Assembly (NCBI GenBank): GCA_009377695.1 | Contig: WHTP01000021.1 | Span: 1-58,615 of the forward strand | Source of the DNA: Hyphomicrobiales bacterium | GTDB lineage: Bacteria; Pseudomonadota; Alphaproteobacteria; Rhizobiales; Xanthobacteraceae | DNA length: 58,615 nt | Reading direction: 5' to 3' | Part shown: positions 34,925 through 43,651 of the stretch, piece by piece | Numbering within the stretch: the stretch's first letter is position 1 | Layout of the letters: each line of letters starts with the position of its first letter | Notes under the pieces: generated by a model | The model's input: the letters and a program-made list of their open reading frames with translations, nothing else | Told to the model about the DNA's origin: nothing | Databases searched by the model: none | Position numbers and translations under genes: made by a program

Positions 34925-36569
34925 GCGGATCAATCTTCCGCGCCGGGGTTTCCGGCTTGAGCCCGGTGCGCTGCCGCGCCAGCGTCTCCTTGCCGGTCTC
35001 TTCCCATCGGCCGGTGACGGCGCGCTCCGCCCAGGTATCCCAGCGCTCGATCCAGTCGCCGAGATTGTAGCCGTGCCACGGCTGCCGCAGCGTGATCGGC
35101 GGCAGGCCGAGCTTCTCCCACAACGCCTGCGCACCCTCCATGAATTCCTTCTTTGGCAGCGCCAGCGGCGCCATCGGCCCTTTCATGGTGGCGTCGATCA
35201 GGAGCTTCGATCCGAGCCCGCGACTGGAATATTGCGCGCCCTGCACGCCGCCGTGATACGGCGGAATGTGCACGTCCTCGACCGGATTGCAGCGATAGGC
35301 GATCGACCACATCACGGCGTCGAGATTGTCCGGATCGATGTCCTCGCTCACGGCAATGATGATCTTGCCGGCGATGGCGTTGAAGCTGGCCGCGCCGTTC
35401 ATGCCGCGCCACACCTCCGAGCGCGGCGTGCCGGCGGCGTATTGCACGAAGATCACGGGCCGCAGATTGGTGAGCGGCTCGTGCATCACCACGCGCCGCA
35501 CGCCGCGGATCGACAGCGCGTCGCGCAGATGCGTCAGGTACAACGGCTCGTAGGCGACCTTCTTCACCAGGCTCGACTCGCTCGGCGTCACCTGGCTGAT
35601 GATCGACGCGAACACCGCCTTCTTCCGGTGCGTGATCGCCGTGACTTGCATCGGCATGTTGTAGGCTTCGAGCGCGACATAGCCGTTGCTCTCGCCAAAC
35701 GGCGCTTCCGGCTCAAGCTTCTCCGGATCGATCAATCCCTCGATGACGATCTCGGCGTCGGCCGGCACATCGAGGTCGATGGTCTTGCACCTGACCACCG
35801 GCACCGGCCGGCCGGCGAGGCCGCCAGACACGGCAAGCTCGTCGAGATCGACGTCGAGCTTCTGCGCCCCCGTGAACAAGACGACCGGCGCCGCGCCGAC
35901 CACGATTGCGATCGGCATCGGCTCCTTGCGCTTGTTGTATTTCTCCCAATGCAGGTAGCCGCCCGCCCCGCCCGCGCGCGCGACCATCCGCACCACCATC
36001 CGGTCCGTCGCCTTCAGGGCAGCGCGATACGTTCCGCCGTTCTGGATGCCCGAGTCCGGGTCCTTGGTGATGCAGAATGTGGCGCTGAGATAAGGGGCAG
36101 AGTCGAATCCGGGCGTCGAGATCGGCACCGGCAGGAGCTTGAGCCCGCCGTCCGGCTTGCGCAGGTCTTCGCCGGTAATGACGACCTCCTGGCAGCGCGC
36201 GGCATTCGTCTTGATCGGCGGGATCGGATGCGCGATCGCATCGATCCAGCGCTTGCCGATGTCCTCGACCGCGGCGCGCATGCCTAGCGAATAGATCTTC
36301 GCCGACGCGGCGATCGAGCCCACGACGACCGGCATGTCGTATTTGCGGCCGGTGGAATCTACGACATGGGTGAACAGGAACGCGCGGCGCTCGCTTTCAG
36401 GAATCCCGCCAATGAATTGCAGCCGCACCAGCGGATGCAGCTCGGTATCCTTGTCGACCGGATGGTCGATCCGCGTCAGCAGCCCCCCGGCCTCAAGATC
36501 CTCAAGGTGTTCCTGCAAGTCGAGCCGCGGAGCGGTTTCGATCCGCGTCTTGGCAACCACATCGTCCAT
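34914..36569 (-). CDS. UbiD family decarboxylase (4)
   Basis: The 551-residue protein is of the same long subgroup as UbiD 3: [63 protein letters not shown] and [24 protein letters not shown] 36569 has GAAGGAAC upstream. Its last codons, reading PSS and TGA, fall inside a palindromic repeat, so the native C-terminus was probably altered when the repeat arrived. UbiD 3 and 4 flank the amidohydrolase set in opposite orientations. Confidence 0.9.
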   Translation of the reverse strand: MDDVVAKTRIETAPRLDLQEHLEDLEAGGLLTRIDHPVDKDTELHPLVRLQFIGGIPESERRAFLFTHVVDSTGRKYDMPVVVGSIAASAKIYSLGMRAAVEDIGKRWIDAIAHPIPPIKTNAARCQEVVITGEDLRKPDGGLKLLPVPISTPGFDSAPYLSATFCITKDPDSGIQNGGTYRAALKATDRMVVRMVARAGGAGGYLHWEKYNKRKEPMPIAIVVGAAPVVLFTGAQKLDVDLDELAVSGGLAGRPVPVVRCKTIDLDVPADAEIVIEGLIDPEKLEPEAPFGESNGYVALEAYNMPMQVTAITHRKKAVFASIISQVTPSESSLVKKVAYEPLYLTHLRDALSIRGVRRVVMHEPLTNLRPVIFVQYAAGTPRSEVWRGMNGAASFNAIAGKIIIAVSEDIDPDNLDAVMWSIAYRCNPVEDVHIPPYHGGVQGAQYSSRGLGSKLLIDATMKGPMAPLALPKKEFMEGAQALWEKLGLPPITLRQPWHGYNLGDWIERWDTWAERAVTGRWEETGKETLARQRTGLKPETPARKIDPPSS

Positions 36570-36611
36570 AGTGTGAGCGTTCCTTCGGCAACCGATATCG
36601 TCGGCGCCTGT

Positions 36612-36777
36612 CTAGTGTGGTGGTTCAGAAGTCCGCATCATTCTCGCGGCGAGTCCGACATGCGGACTTCTGAACCAAAGCCACACTAGATTCAATGAGT
36701 TGCTAGTGTCCTTCGATTCCGAAGTTCGTATAAGAGGTCGCCGCGAAATGGTACGAACTTCGGAATCGGGACACTAG
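36612..36777. repeat. CTAG-bounded double-hairpin element (family D, copy 2)
   Basis: CTAG is at 36612, 36686, 36703 and 36774. The left hairpin stem is GGTTCAGAAGTCCGCAT/ATGCGGACTTCTGAACC with GTGTGG/CCACAC feet. The right hairpin stem is GATTCCGAAGTTCGTA/TACGAACTTCGGAATC with GTGTCC/GGACAC feet. It lies between two minus-strand genes and is close in sequence to 55213-55379. Confidence 0.75.
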
Positions 36778-36790
36778 CACGCGGCTGGCA

Positions 36791-37807
36791 TCAATTCACG
36801 GAATAGATGGCGCGGACGCGCTCGATCGTCGCCGGCGCGACATTCGCAACTTCCGCGACAAGCTGCTGCAATTCCTCGCCCGCCAGAGGTCCGAGCTCGA
36901 GCTTCTGCGTCTTCAGGTCGGCCTTGAACTCCGGGTCCTTGACCATCGCGTCGAATGCGCGACGCAACGCCTGAATGCGATCGGCCGGCGTCTCGGGCGT
37001 CGAGAAAATGAAGCGCCCCACGTCCGATGCATTGGCGAATACGCGCAGCGCCTCAACCTCGGCGGGCGTGCGACCGAGCTCAAGCGAGGTCGGGACATCG
37101 GGCAATTCCGGATGCCGCTTGATGCCGTATTGCACGAGGATATTGATGGTCTTATCGCGCAGATGGTGCCCAGCGCGCGACTTCACGCCATCCCAGGTGG
37201 TCGAGTGTCCCTCAACCTCGCCGCGCTCCATGGCGAGCATCGCCGCCGCCGAGCCGGTGTAGCCCATCACAAGCTTGAATTTGGTCCCGACGATATGATT
37301 GAGCGATAACGGATAGATTGCCACCGTGGAGCTGCGCCCTGTCGCCCCCAGGACAGCCTCGCGCTGCATCGCGTCCTTGATGGTCTTCACCGGTGACGAC
37401 GCATTCGTAAAGGTGACGTTCGGCGTCGGCGCCAGGCGCCCGATCCAGTTGAACTGTGCCGCCTTGAAGCGGACGTTCGATGCGCCGAGCCGCTCTTCGA
37501 GTGGCGCGGTCGGCACGATCAGGCCGAGCGTCGTGCCGTCTTTCGGCGCGACGTTGAAGATATGGTTCGCGGCGAGAAGACTCCCGCCACCCGGCATATT
37601 GCGTGGCACCACCGTCGGATTGCCGGGAATGTGCTTGCCGATGTGGCGCGCGACAGCGCGGGCGTAGAGATCGTTGGCGCCGGCCGGCGGATAGCCGATG
37701 ATCACGGTCACCGTCTTGCCGCGGTAGAACGCCTCGACCGACTGAGCGTTGCCGACGGTCGGCGTGACCAGAGCGATCACCGTCACCAAAGCACCGAACG
37801 AGCGCAT
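36791..37807 (-). CDS. TctC/Bug-type binding protein (4)
   Basis: The 338-residue protein has a signal peptide ending VGNAQ, then AFYRGKTVTVIIGYPPAGANDLYARAVARHIG, PRNMPGGGSLLAANHIFNVAPKDGTTLG and VMGYTGSAAAMLAMERGEVEGHS. ATG 37807 is 6 bases after AGGAG. It lies 13 bases after the very similar gene at 37821-38861, so the two are tandem duplicates in one transcript and probably bind related ligands. Confidence 0.9.
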   Translation of the reverse strand: MRSFGALVTVIALVTPTVGNAQSVEAFYRGKTVTVIIGYPPAGANDLYARAVARHIGKHIPGNPTVVPRNMPGGGSLLAANHIFNVAPKDGTTLGLIVPTAPLEERLGASNVRFKAAQFNWIGRLAPTPNVTFTNASSPVKTIKDAMQREAVLGATGRSSTVAIYPLSLNHIVGTKFKLVMGYTGSAAAMLAMERGEVEGHSTTWDGVKSRAGHHLRDKTINILVQYGIKRHPELPDVPTSLELGRTPAEVEALRVFANASDVGRFIFSTPETPADRIQALRRAFDAMVKDPEFKADLKTQKLELGPLAGEELQQLVAEVANVAPATIERVRAIYSVN

Positions 37808-37820
37808 GCGAATCTCCTAC

Positions 37821-38861
37821 TCAGTTCAGCGGGTAGATCGCCTTGACCTTGTCGACGATCGCCGGCGAAACGCTGCCAAGCTCAAGCACGAGCTTCTGCA
37901 GTTCCTCCCCCGGCAGCGGCCGGAGCTCGACACGCTGTGCCTTCAGCTCCGCCTGGAACGCGGCGTCCTGCATCGTGGCGTCGAAGGCACGGCGCAGCGC
38001 CTGGATGCGATCGGCCGGCGTGTCGGGCGTGGACAGAATCATCTTTCCGACCTCGGTCGCACTGGCGACGATGCGCAGGATCTGCCGGTCCGCGTCACTC
38101 TGCGCTAGTTCCCACGACATCGGCACCTCCGGCAATTCCGGATGCCGCTTGAGCGCATATTGTACCAGCGGCGTGATCTTCTTCTCCGGCAGCCATTCAG
38201 GATGCGTTGCGCGCACGACTTCGAGGCTGGTCGAATGCCCCTCGACTTCGCCGCGCTCCATGGCGAGCATGGAGGCGGTCGAACTCCGATAACCCATCAC
38301 CAGCTTGAATTTCGCGCCGATCACGTTGCTGAGCACCGCCGGATAGATCGCAACCGTCGAAGAGCGCGCGCTGGCTCCGAGCAGGATTTCGCGCTTGAAC
38401 GTGTCCTGGATGGTCTTCACCGGCACCGTCGCCATCACGAAGGTCATGTTGACCGACGGCGCCACGCGGCCGATCCAGTTGAACTCGGCCGTCTTCAGCT
38501 TGACGTTTGGCACGCCGAGCCGCTCTTCGAGCGGAATAGTGGGCGCGATCAGCGACAGTGTGGTGCCGTCCTTGGGCGCGACGTTGAAAACGTGGTTGGC
38601 GGCCACGAGGCTGCCGCCGCCCGGCATGTTACGCGGAATGACGGTCGGTTTACCCGGAATATGCTTGCCGATATGGCGCGCCACGGTGCGGGCGTAGATG
38701 TCGTTGCTACCGCCGGTCGGGTAGCCGATGATCATGCTGAGCTGCTTGCCGCGATAGAACTCCTCGATTGATTGCGATTGCGCCTGCGCCATCGACGGAA
38801 CGACGAACGCGAGGGATATCGCGGTGACCGCGCAACGCCTGCGGAATCCGTACAGCACCAT
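37821..38861 (-). CDS. TctC/Bug-type binding protein (5)
   Basis: The 346-residue paralogue of the next gene reads EEFYRGKQLSMIIGYPTGGSNDIYARTVARHIG, PRNMPGGGSLVAANHVFNVAPKDGTTLS and EFNWIGRVAPSVNMTFV. ATG 38861 was preferred to ATG 38879 because GGAGG sits 6 bases upstream. A signal peptide (CAVTAISLAFVVPSMAQAQ) is clear. Glycine-serine-asparagine before the aspartate differs slightly from paralogue 4 (GAND). Confidence 0.9.
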   Translation of the reverse strand: MVLYGFRRRCAVTAISLAFVVPSMAQAQSQSIEEFYRGKQLSMIIGYPTGGSNDIYARTVARHIGKHIPGKPTVIPRNMPGGGSLVAANHVFNVAPKDGTTLSLIAPTIPLEERLGVPNVKLKTAEFNWIGRVAPSVNMTFVMATVPVKTIQDTFKREILLGASARSSTVAIYPAVLSNVIGAKFKLVMGYRSSTASMLAMERGEVEGHSTSLEVVRATHPEWLPEKKITPLVQYALKRHPELPEVPMSWELAQSDADRQILRIVASATEVGKMILSTPDTPADRIQALRRAFDATMQDAAFQAELKAQRVELRPLPGEELQKLVLELGSVSPAIVDKVKAIYPLN

Positions 38862-38879
38862 CGACGTCCTCCCATCCAA

Positions 38880-39038
38880 GATTGTTCTTGTCTCGTACGG
38901 TCATCCTAGTCTAGTGGATTTGCGCACGTCAGTCTTATGCCTCCGGGTCGCGGTGATCAGTGCACGAGGTGCGCAGGATCGCGGCCCTCCCCCTTGCGGG
39001 AGAGGGCACAACAATTCACGACTCGTCCGCTGCGAGAC
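38880..39038. other. Intergenic stretch with weak repeat remnants
   Basis: CTAGTGGATTTG at 38911-38922 resembles the left end of the CTAG element at 6792, without its hairpin. CCCTCCCCCTTGCGGGAGAGGG at 38984-39005 is a short palindrome common between rhizobial genes. No complete element is present. Confidence 0.35.
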
Positions 39039-40151
39039 TTATTGCGCAGCGACCGACGTGCCGATCGCGCTGTCGACGCGCGGCATCACTTCGGTGGCGA
39101 GCAGCTCCATGGAGCGCCGCGACAACGCCGGATCGGTCCAGTCAACACCGCAATAGACGAGCTCGCCGAACTCGCCGATCTCCTCGCGGAAGGCGAGGAT
39201 GTGATCGACGATCTTGTTGACCGAGCCGTACCAGACCAGCTTATCCATCACGTAGTCGTCGCTGATCTCGTCGTCCGGCTGATCCATCCGCTCCTTGAAC
39301 AGCGCGAGTCGTCCGCTCGCCCGGAACTTCGCGAGCAGTTGCTTGAAATAGAACAGATAGGGGCTGTTCTCATCGTAGCGGCCGTAGCGCGCGGCCACCT
39401 TGTCGTCCTCGCACACGAAGATCGTGCGCGCGACCCGCCAATCGCCGGTGTCCGCGGTCTTACCGACCTCGGCCTTGCCCTGCGCGTAGTTTTGCCAATG
39501 GGTCTTGACCCATTTCGGCAACAGGAAGTTCGCCGACAACGGATGGAAATCACGCCGGCCCATCGCGATCACGCCCTTGGAATACGGCGCGACCACGGTG
39601 CCGACGATTTCCGGATAAGGCTTCTGGTAGGGCTTCGCCAGGATACCCAGGCCAATATCGAGCCGCGCGGTCTTCGCGGTCGACACCTTGAAGCGGTTGT
39701 TGGGCAGGTCGATGTTGTAGGGCGGGTCGCGCGCCCAGATTTCCAGGATGACGTCGATCACCTCCTCGAACAGCTTGTTGCGGTCCTCGTCGAGATTGCC
39801 GATCGCCTCCGCGTCCGTGCGCAGGTTCCCCGGACTGACGCCGAGAATGAAACGACCCTTGGCAAGGTGGTCGAACATCGCGGAATGGGTCGCAACCAGC
39901 ACCGGATGCGCCTGCGACAGGTTGGTGGTGCCGGTCGCAAGCTTGATGTTGGTCGTCTCGGAGATCAGCGTCGCGAGGAACAAGAGGCTGTTGGTGATGT
40001 TCTCATTCGCGTCGGTGAGGTGCTCGCCGATGAAGGCATCATAGAAGCCGAGCTTATCCGCCAGCATGACGATCTGGCGGTCCTCCTGCAGCGTCTCCAC
40101 CCAGTCGCGGTGGAGCGGATGCATCGGCATCGTGAAATAGCCAAGCCTCAT
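39039..40151 (-). CDS. LLM-class (luciferase-like) flavin-dependent monooxygenase
   Basis: The 370-residue protein opens MRLGYFTMPMHPLHRDW and contains LGFYDAFIGEHLTD, NIKLATGTTNLSQAHPVLVATHSAMFDHLAKGRFILGVSPG and a C-terminal region typical of the bacterial luciferase superfamily. Such enzymes use reduced FMN and oxygen to oxidise carbonyls, sulfonates or terpenoids. ATG 40151 follows GGGAGA. It lies 68 bases after the Rieske oxygenase gene in the same direction, so the two oxygenases may act in one pathway. No flavin reductase gene is adjacent. Confidence 0.9.
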   Translation of the reverse strand: MRLGYFTMPMHPLHRDWVETLQEDRQIVMLADKLGFYDAFIGEHLTDANENITNSLLFLATLISETTNIKLATGTTNLSQAHPVLVATHSAMFDHLAKGRFILGVSPGNLRTDAEAIGNLDEDRNKLFEEVIDVILEIWARDPPYNIDLPNNRFKVSTAKTARLDIGLGILAKPYQKPYPEIVGTVVAPYSKGVIAMGRRDFHPLSANFLLPKWVKTHWQNYAQGKAEVGKTADTGDWRVARTIFVCEDDKVAARYGRYDENSPYLFYFKQLLAKFRASGRLALFKERMDQPDDEISDDYVMDKLVWYGSVNKIVDHILAFREEIGEFGELVYCGVDWTDPALSRRSMELLATEVMPRVDSAIGTSVAAQ

Positions 40152-40219
40152 CGTACAGGTCTCCCGAGTGCCGGAACGATTGACCGACTCTACAACAGTT
40201 TGCTTGCGATTGTCGCCGA

Positions 40220-41239
40220 TCAGTGCGCCTCGGCCCGGACCAGCTCGTCGAGCATCCGCCGGGCCTGGATCTGCGCCGCATCGGCGGCGATATGGATGAG
40301 CCCGTCGATCGCGCCGCCCTTGAGGTTCTTCTGCTGCGCCTCCAGCATAGCCTTGTCCTCCAGGAAGGTGGTGACGGTACCCTCATGCAGGAGCTTCGAC
40401 ATCGCTTGATCGTCGAGCTGAAAGTTGCGCGCGAAGCCGAAATGATAGTGGCAGGTCGTTTCGGTTTCCGGCGTCACCAGATGCGTCGACCAGATCGAGA
40501 TGCCGTGGGTGCGGTCGCCTTCCGGCGCGCCGGTCCCGGTCCTTGCCGCGCCGACATCCATGTAGACGATGCTCGGTGGCCGCCAGGTCGCATGCTGCCA
40601 GCGGTCGACATTGCCGTCGAAGCCGCCCGCTTTGGCGAACAACGGCGGCGGCTTGAAATCGATCATCCAGCGGCCGACCCGCACGCCGTCGTTCAGGCGT
40701 TCGGTCTTGGTCGGCGTGGTGGCCTCGCGTGGATCACCTGAGATGGTGTTCTTATGCAGATGGGCGACATGGGTGTAATCAAGGAGATTGTCGATCAGAA
40801 GCTGCGCGTTCGCCGCGATCCGGAGATAGCTGGGCGTCAGGGTCCACCCCTGGTCGGAGAGCCAGGGCATCTCGACGATCTTTGAGTCGTCGGCGCGCGC
40901 CGGATCGCCCATCCAGATCCACACGACGTTGTAGCGCTCGACCACCGGATAGGCGCGCACGCGTGCGCTCGACGGCACCATGTCCTGCCCGGGCACCGCC
41001 ACGCATTGTCCCTTGGCGTCGAAAATCAGGCCGTGATAGCCGCAACGGAGGTGGTCGCCCTCGACCGCACCAAGCGACAGCGGCGCCGCGCGATGGCAGC
41101 AGCGGTCCTCGAGCGCCGCAGCCTGGCCGTTTGCTCCTCGGAACAGGACAACCGCTTCGCCGAGGAAGGTGCGCCCGACCGGCTCGCTCGCCAGGTCCTT
41201 CGACCAGATCGCTGCATACCAGCCGTTCTTTGGAAACAT
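40220..41239 (-). CDS. Rieske non-heme iron oxygenase, alpha subunit (VanA/PobA-like)
   Basis: The 339-residue protein carries a Rieske [2Fe-2S] site C47-x-H49...C66-x2-H69 (RCCHRAAP, LRCGYHG) and the mononuclear iron motif LIDNLLDYTHVAHLH. The length and single-subunit form match vanillate O-demethylase-type oxygenases, which remove O-methyl groups or hydroxylate rings. ATG 41239 has GGGGAGA just upstream. No ferredoxin-reductase partner is nearby. A vanillate-type role would connect to the ferulate-type operon that begins 1.2 kb away, but this is inference. Confidence 0.88.
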   Translation of the reverse strand: MFPKNGWYAAIWSKDLASEPVGRTFLGEAVVLFRGANGQAAALEDRCCHRAAPLSLGAVEGDHLRCGYHGLIFDAKGQCVAVPGQDMVPSSARVRAYPVVERYNVVWIWMGDPARADDSKIVEMPWLSDQGWTLTPSYLRIAANAQLLIDNLLDYTHVAHLHKNTISGDPREATTPTKTERLNDGVRVGRWMIDFKPPPLFAKAGGFDGNVDRWQHATWRPPSIVYMDVGAARTGTGAPEGDRTHGISIWSTHLVTPETETTCHYHFGFARNFQLDDQAMSKLLHEGTVTTFLEDKAMLEAQQKNLKGGAIDGLIHIAADAAQIQARRMLDELVRAEAH

Positions 41240-41478
41240 GCTTCTCCCCTATCCTTGGCTTTTCTCGTTATTCTGGCGGCACTGCGTGCCATGGCGGAAA
41301 TCCTCCGCCGCAAACGATAGGTGAAGCCTGGAATCCTGACAAGCTGACGGCTCGCCACAACCCGCAGAACAACCATCCATCTTGAGCAACTCAATTTTTT
41401 CCTTGCGCCATGCAGGTTCCACGGCGACGACTGCCCTCGGCTTGACGCGAGCGTGGTTTCAAGGGAAATCTGCCCGCC

Positions 41479-42285
41479 ATGCGGACACTGGCTCACCCGG
41501 CTCCCGCTTCCCAGCGAACAGGCGAAGCGCGCGAACAGCGGGAATATGTGACCGCTCTTGCGCGCGGCCTCGAGGTCATACGGGCATTCGCCGGGCAGGA
41601 CGAAGAGCTGACGCTCGCGGATATTGCGAAGATCGTCGACCTTCCCCGCGCCACTGTCCGCCGCAGCCTGATTACTTTGGATGCGCTTGGTTATGTCGAG
41701 GAGAAGGGACGGTTCTTCCGGCTAGCACCGAAGGTGCTGACCCTGGCGCAGGCCTATCTGTCGTCGAACCTGCTGCCACGAGTCGCCCATCCGTTTGTCC
41801 AACAGGTGAGCTCCGGGCTCGGCGAGTCATGCTCGGTCTCGATCTTGCACGGCACCGAAATTATTTATGTCGTTCGCTCGATCAATAAGCGACTGTCGGC
41901 GCTGCTCGGCGACGTCGGATCGCGACGACCAGCCTATTGCACGTCGATGGGACGTGTCCTGCTGGCGCACCTGGGCGATCGCGAGCTCGACGCGTATTTC
42001 GCCGCTGTCGAATTGAAGGCGCTGACCCCCTACACTGTCACCGACGAAAGCGAACTCAGGTTGTTACTCGCGAAGATCCGCAAGCAGGACTACTGCCTCA
42101 GCGATCAGCAGACCGAAATGGATTTGCGGACGATCGCCGTCCCGCTGCGAAATAGTACGGGCCTCGTGGTCGCCGCGATGCATGTCACGACGCAAGCCAG
42201 CCGGACGACCAAACGTCAGATGATTGATCGGCTCCTTCCCGCGTTGCGCAAAGCGGCGGTGGAAATGCGCGGGCTGCTGGTTTGA
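41479..42285 (+). CDS. IclR family transcriptional regulator (PcaR/PobR-like)
   Basis: The 268-residue regulator has an N-terminal winged helix (GLEVIRAFAGQDEELTLADIAKIVDLPRATVRRSLITL, about residues 28-70) and the IclR effector domain (EIIYVVRSINKRLSALLGDVGSRRPAYCTSMGRVLLA). Members of the PcaR/PobR branch sense aromatic acids. It is divergent from the Rieske gene and lies directly upstream of the acyl-CoA dehydrogenase operon. A perfect palindrome, GTTCGC-TGT-GCGAAC, lies 118 bases after its stop codon. Confidence 0.92.
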   Translation: MRTLAHPAPASQRTGEAREQREYVTALARGLEVIRAFAGQDEELTLADIAKIVDLPRATVRRSLITLDALGYVEEKGRFFRLAPKVLTLAQAYLSSNLLPRVAHPFVQQVSSGLGESCSVSILHGTEIIYVVRSINKRLSALLGDVGSRRPAYCTSMGRVLLAHLGDRELDAYFAAVELKALTPYTVTDESELRLLLAKIRKQDYCLSDQQTEMDLRTIAVPLRNSTGLVVAAMHVTTQASRTTKRQMIDRLLPALRKAAVEMRGLLV

Positions 42286-42393
42286 CCAGTCGCACGACAA
42301 TCGGACGGTCTGATCATCCGGCGTGTCTGCCTTTCGCCGTCGGGGCCGTGCGTGCTTGACCGGTCATCGAGGCATCGGTAGGTTGTTCGAAAT

Positions 42394-42399
42394 TATAAA
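42394..42399 (+). promoter_or_regulatory. Candidate -10 box of the hydroxycinnamate operon
   Basis: TATAAA lies in an isolated A/T-rich patch, just upstream of the palindrome. A TTGACC at 42356-42361 is too distant to be its -35, so activation or a weak -35 would be needed. Confidence 0.35.
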
Positions 42400-42403
42400 T
42401 TTA

Positions 42404-42418
42404 GTTCGCTGTGCGAAC
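42404..42418. promoter_or_regulatory. Candidate IclR-family operator GTTCGC-N3-GCGAAC
   Basis: This 15-bp perfect inverted repeat lies 40 bases before the chosen start of the acyl-CoA dehydrogenase gene and next to a TATAAA box. Its form resembles operators of the PcaR/PcaU/PobR branch (GTTCGAT-N-ATCGAAC type), and an IclR regulator of that branch is encoded immediately upstream. Binding at this place would overlap the start of transcription. Confidence 0.55.
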
Positions 42419-42458
42419 GGGAGCGCCAAACGTGCCGAACCCCGGCGGATCCGACGAG

Positions 42459-43610
42459 ATGTTCGATTTGCCGGCCGAGCTTCGGTTGCTGAAGGACATG
42501 GTGCGGCGTTTTGTCGACCAGGAGCTCATTCCGCTGGAAGGCCGTTCGCTCGATGGGCAAAAGCTCAAGCCTGAGATCGAGTCCCGTCTGACCGTCCGCT
42601 GCAAGGAACTGGGCCTTTATCAGATCGACGTGCCGGAGGAATTGGGCGGCCAGGGTCTCGGCACGCTTGGACGCTCGATCGTGTGGTCGGAACTCGGACG
42701 CACGGTGGCATTGCCAACCCGAGTCGTGCGCATCCTCGGACCGGAAATCCGCGCGCCGCTTTACGCGCTCACCGGCGAGATGCGCGAGCGTTACCTGTTG
42801 CCGGCTGCGCGTGGCGAGCGCGAGAGCTGCTTCGCGCAGACCGAGCCCGACGCCGGCTCCGATCCTGGCGCGATGCGGACTACGGCGGTACGCAACGGCG
42901 ATGACTACGTGATCAATGGCGTGAAGCGTTTCATCACTGGCGCCGACGGCGCGGATTTCGTCATCTTGATGGCCGCAACCGACCGGAGCAAGGGCTCGCG
43001 CGGCGGCATCTCCTGTTTCGTGTTTGATATGGACACGCCGGGGGTGAAGCTCTCGACCTGCTACCAGACTATTACCGGTGAGACGCCGTGGGAGATCATC
43101 TTCGACAATGTGCGGGTGCACAAGAGCCACCTGGTCGGCGAGGAAGGCAAAGGCTTCAGCCTCGGCCAGAAATGGCTCGGCGCCGGACGCATCAAGCAGG
43201 CGGCGCGCGCGCTTGGCGCGACCAGGCGCTGCCTCGAGCTCGCGACCGCCTATTCGAAGCAACGCGTGACCTTCGGTCAGCCGATTGCCAGCCGGCAGAC
43301 GATTTCGTTCCGCCTTGTCGACACCTATGTCGCCCTTGAGGCGGCAACCCTTCTGGTCCACCGTGCGGCTTCGCGGCATGACCGCGGCGACGGTGACCGA
43401 AACGAAGCCTATATGGTGAAACTCTACTGCACCGAGATGGCCTGGCAGGCCGCCGACATGTGCCTGCAGGTGCATGGCGGCATCGGGCTCACCACCGACT
43501 TGCCGGTCGAACGCCTCTGGCGCGACCAGCGCAGCCACATGATCACCGAAGGAACGCCGGAGATCATGCGGATGGCGCTCGCGCGGCATGTGCTCAATAC
43601 ATTCGGATGA
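42459..43610 (+). CDS. Acyl-CoA dehydrogenase (probably for a dihydrohydroxycinnamoyl-CoA)
   Basis: The 383-residue flavoprotein has the acyl-CoA dehydrogenase motifs ELRLLKDMVRRFVDQELIPLE, CFAQTEPDAGSDPGAM, RFITGADGADFVIL, and the C-terminal LQVHGGIGLTTDLPVERLWRDQRSHMITEGTPEIMRM. The EGTPEI motif is where many family members carry the catalytic glutamate. ATG 42459 was chosen; the earlier GTG at 42411 lies within the palindromic operator. As first gene of an operon with hydroxycinnamoyl-CoA enzymes, it may desaturate dihydroferuloyl- or dihydrocoumaroyl-CoA. Confidence 0.88.
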   Translation: MFDLPAELRLLKDMVRRFVDQELIPLEGRSLDGQKLKPEIESRLTVRCKELGLYQIDVPEELGGQGLGTLGRSIVWSELGRTVALPTRVVRILGPEIRAPLYALTGEMRERYLLPAARGERESCFAQTEPDAGSDPGAMRTTAVRNGDDYVINGVKRFITGADGADFVILMAATDRSKGSRGGISCFVFDMDTPGVKLSTCYQTITGETPWEIIFDNVRVHKSHLVGEEGKGFSLGQKWLGAGRIKQAARALGATRRCLELATAYSKQRVTFGQPIASRQTISFRLVDTYVALEAATLLVHRAASRHDRGDGDRNEAYMVKLYCTEMAWQAADMCLQVHGGIGLTTDLPVERLWRDQRSHMITEGTPEIMRMALARHVLNTFG

Positions 43611-43651
43611 CAAACCCAAGGGCGGACGTGAAACGTGAAAGGAGTGACGCA

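Noticed and set aside
36612-36777. CRISPR-like array or tRNA-like structure in the CTAG elements
   Set aside because: There are only two unlike hairpins per element, with no regular repeat-spacer pattern and no tRNA features.
38911-38922. A fourth CTAG double-hairpin element
   Set aside because: Only CTAGTGGATTTG is present; no pairing arm or further CTAG follows, so at most it is a remnant.
42356-42399. TTGACC (42356) as -35 partner of TATAAA (42394)
   Set aside because: The spacer would be 32 bases, far outside the usable range.
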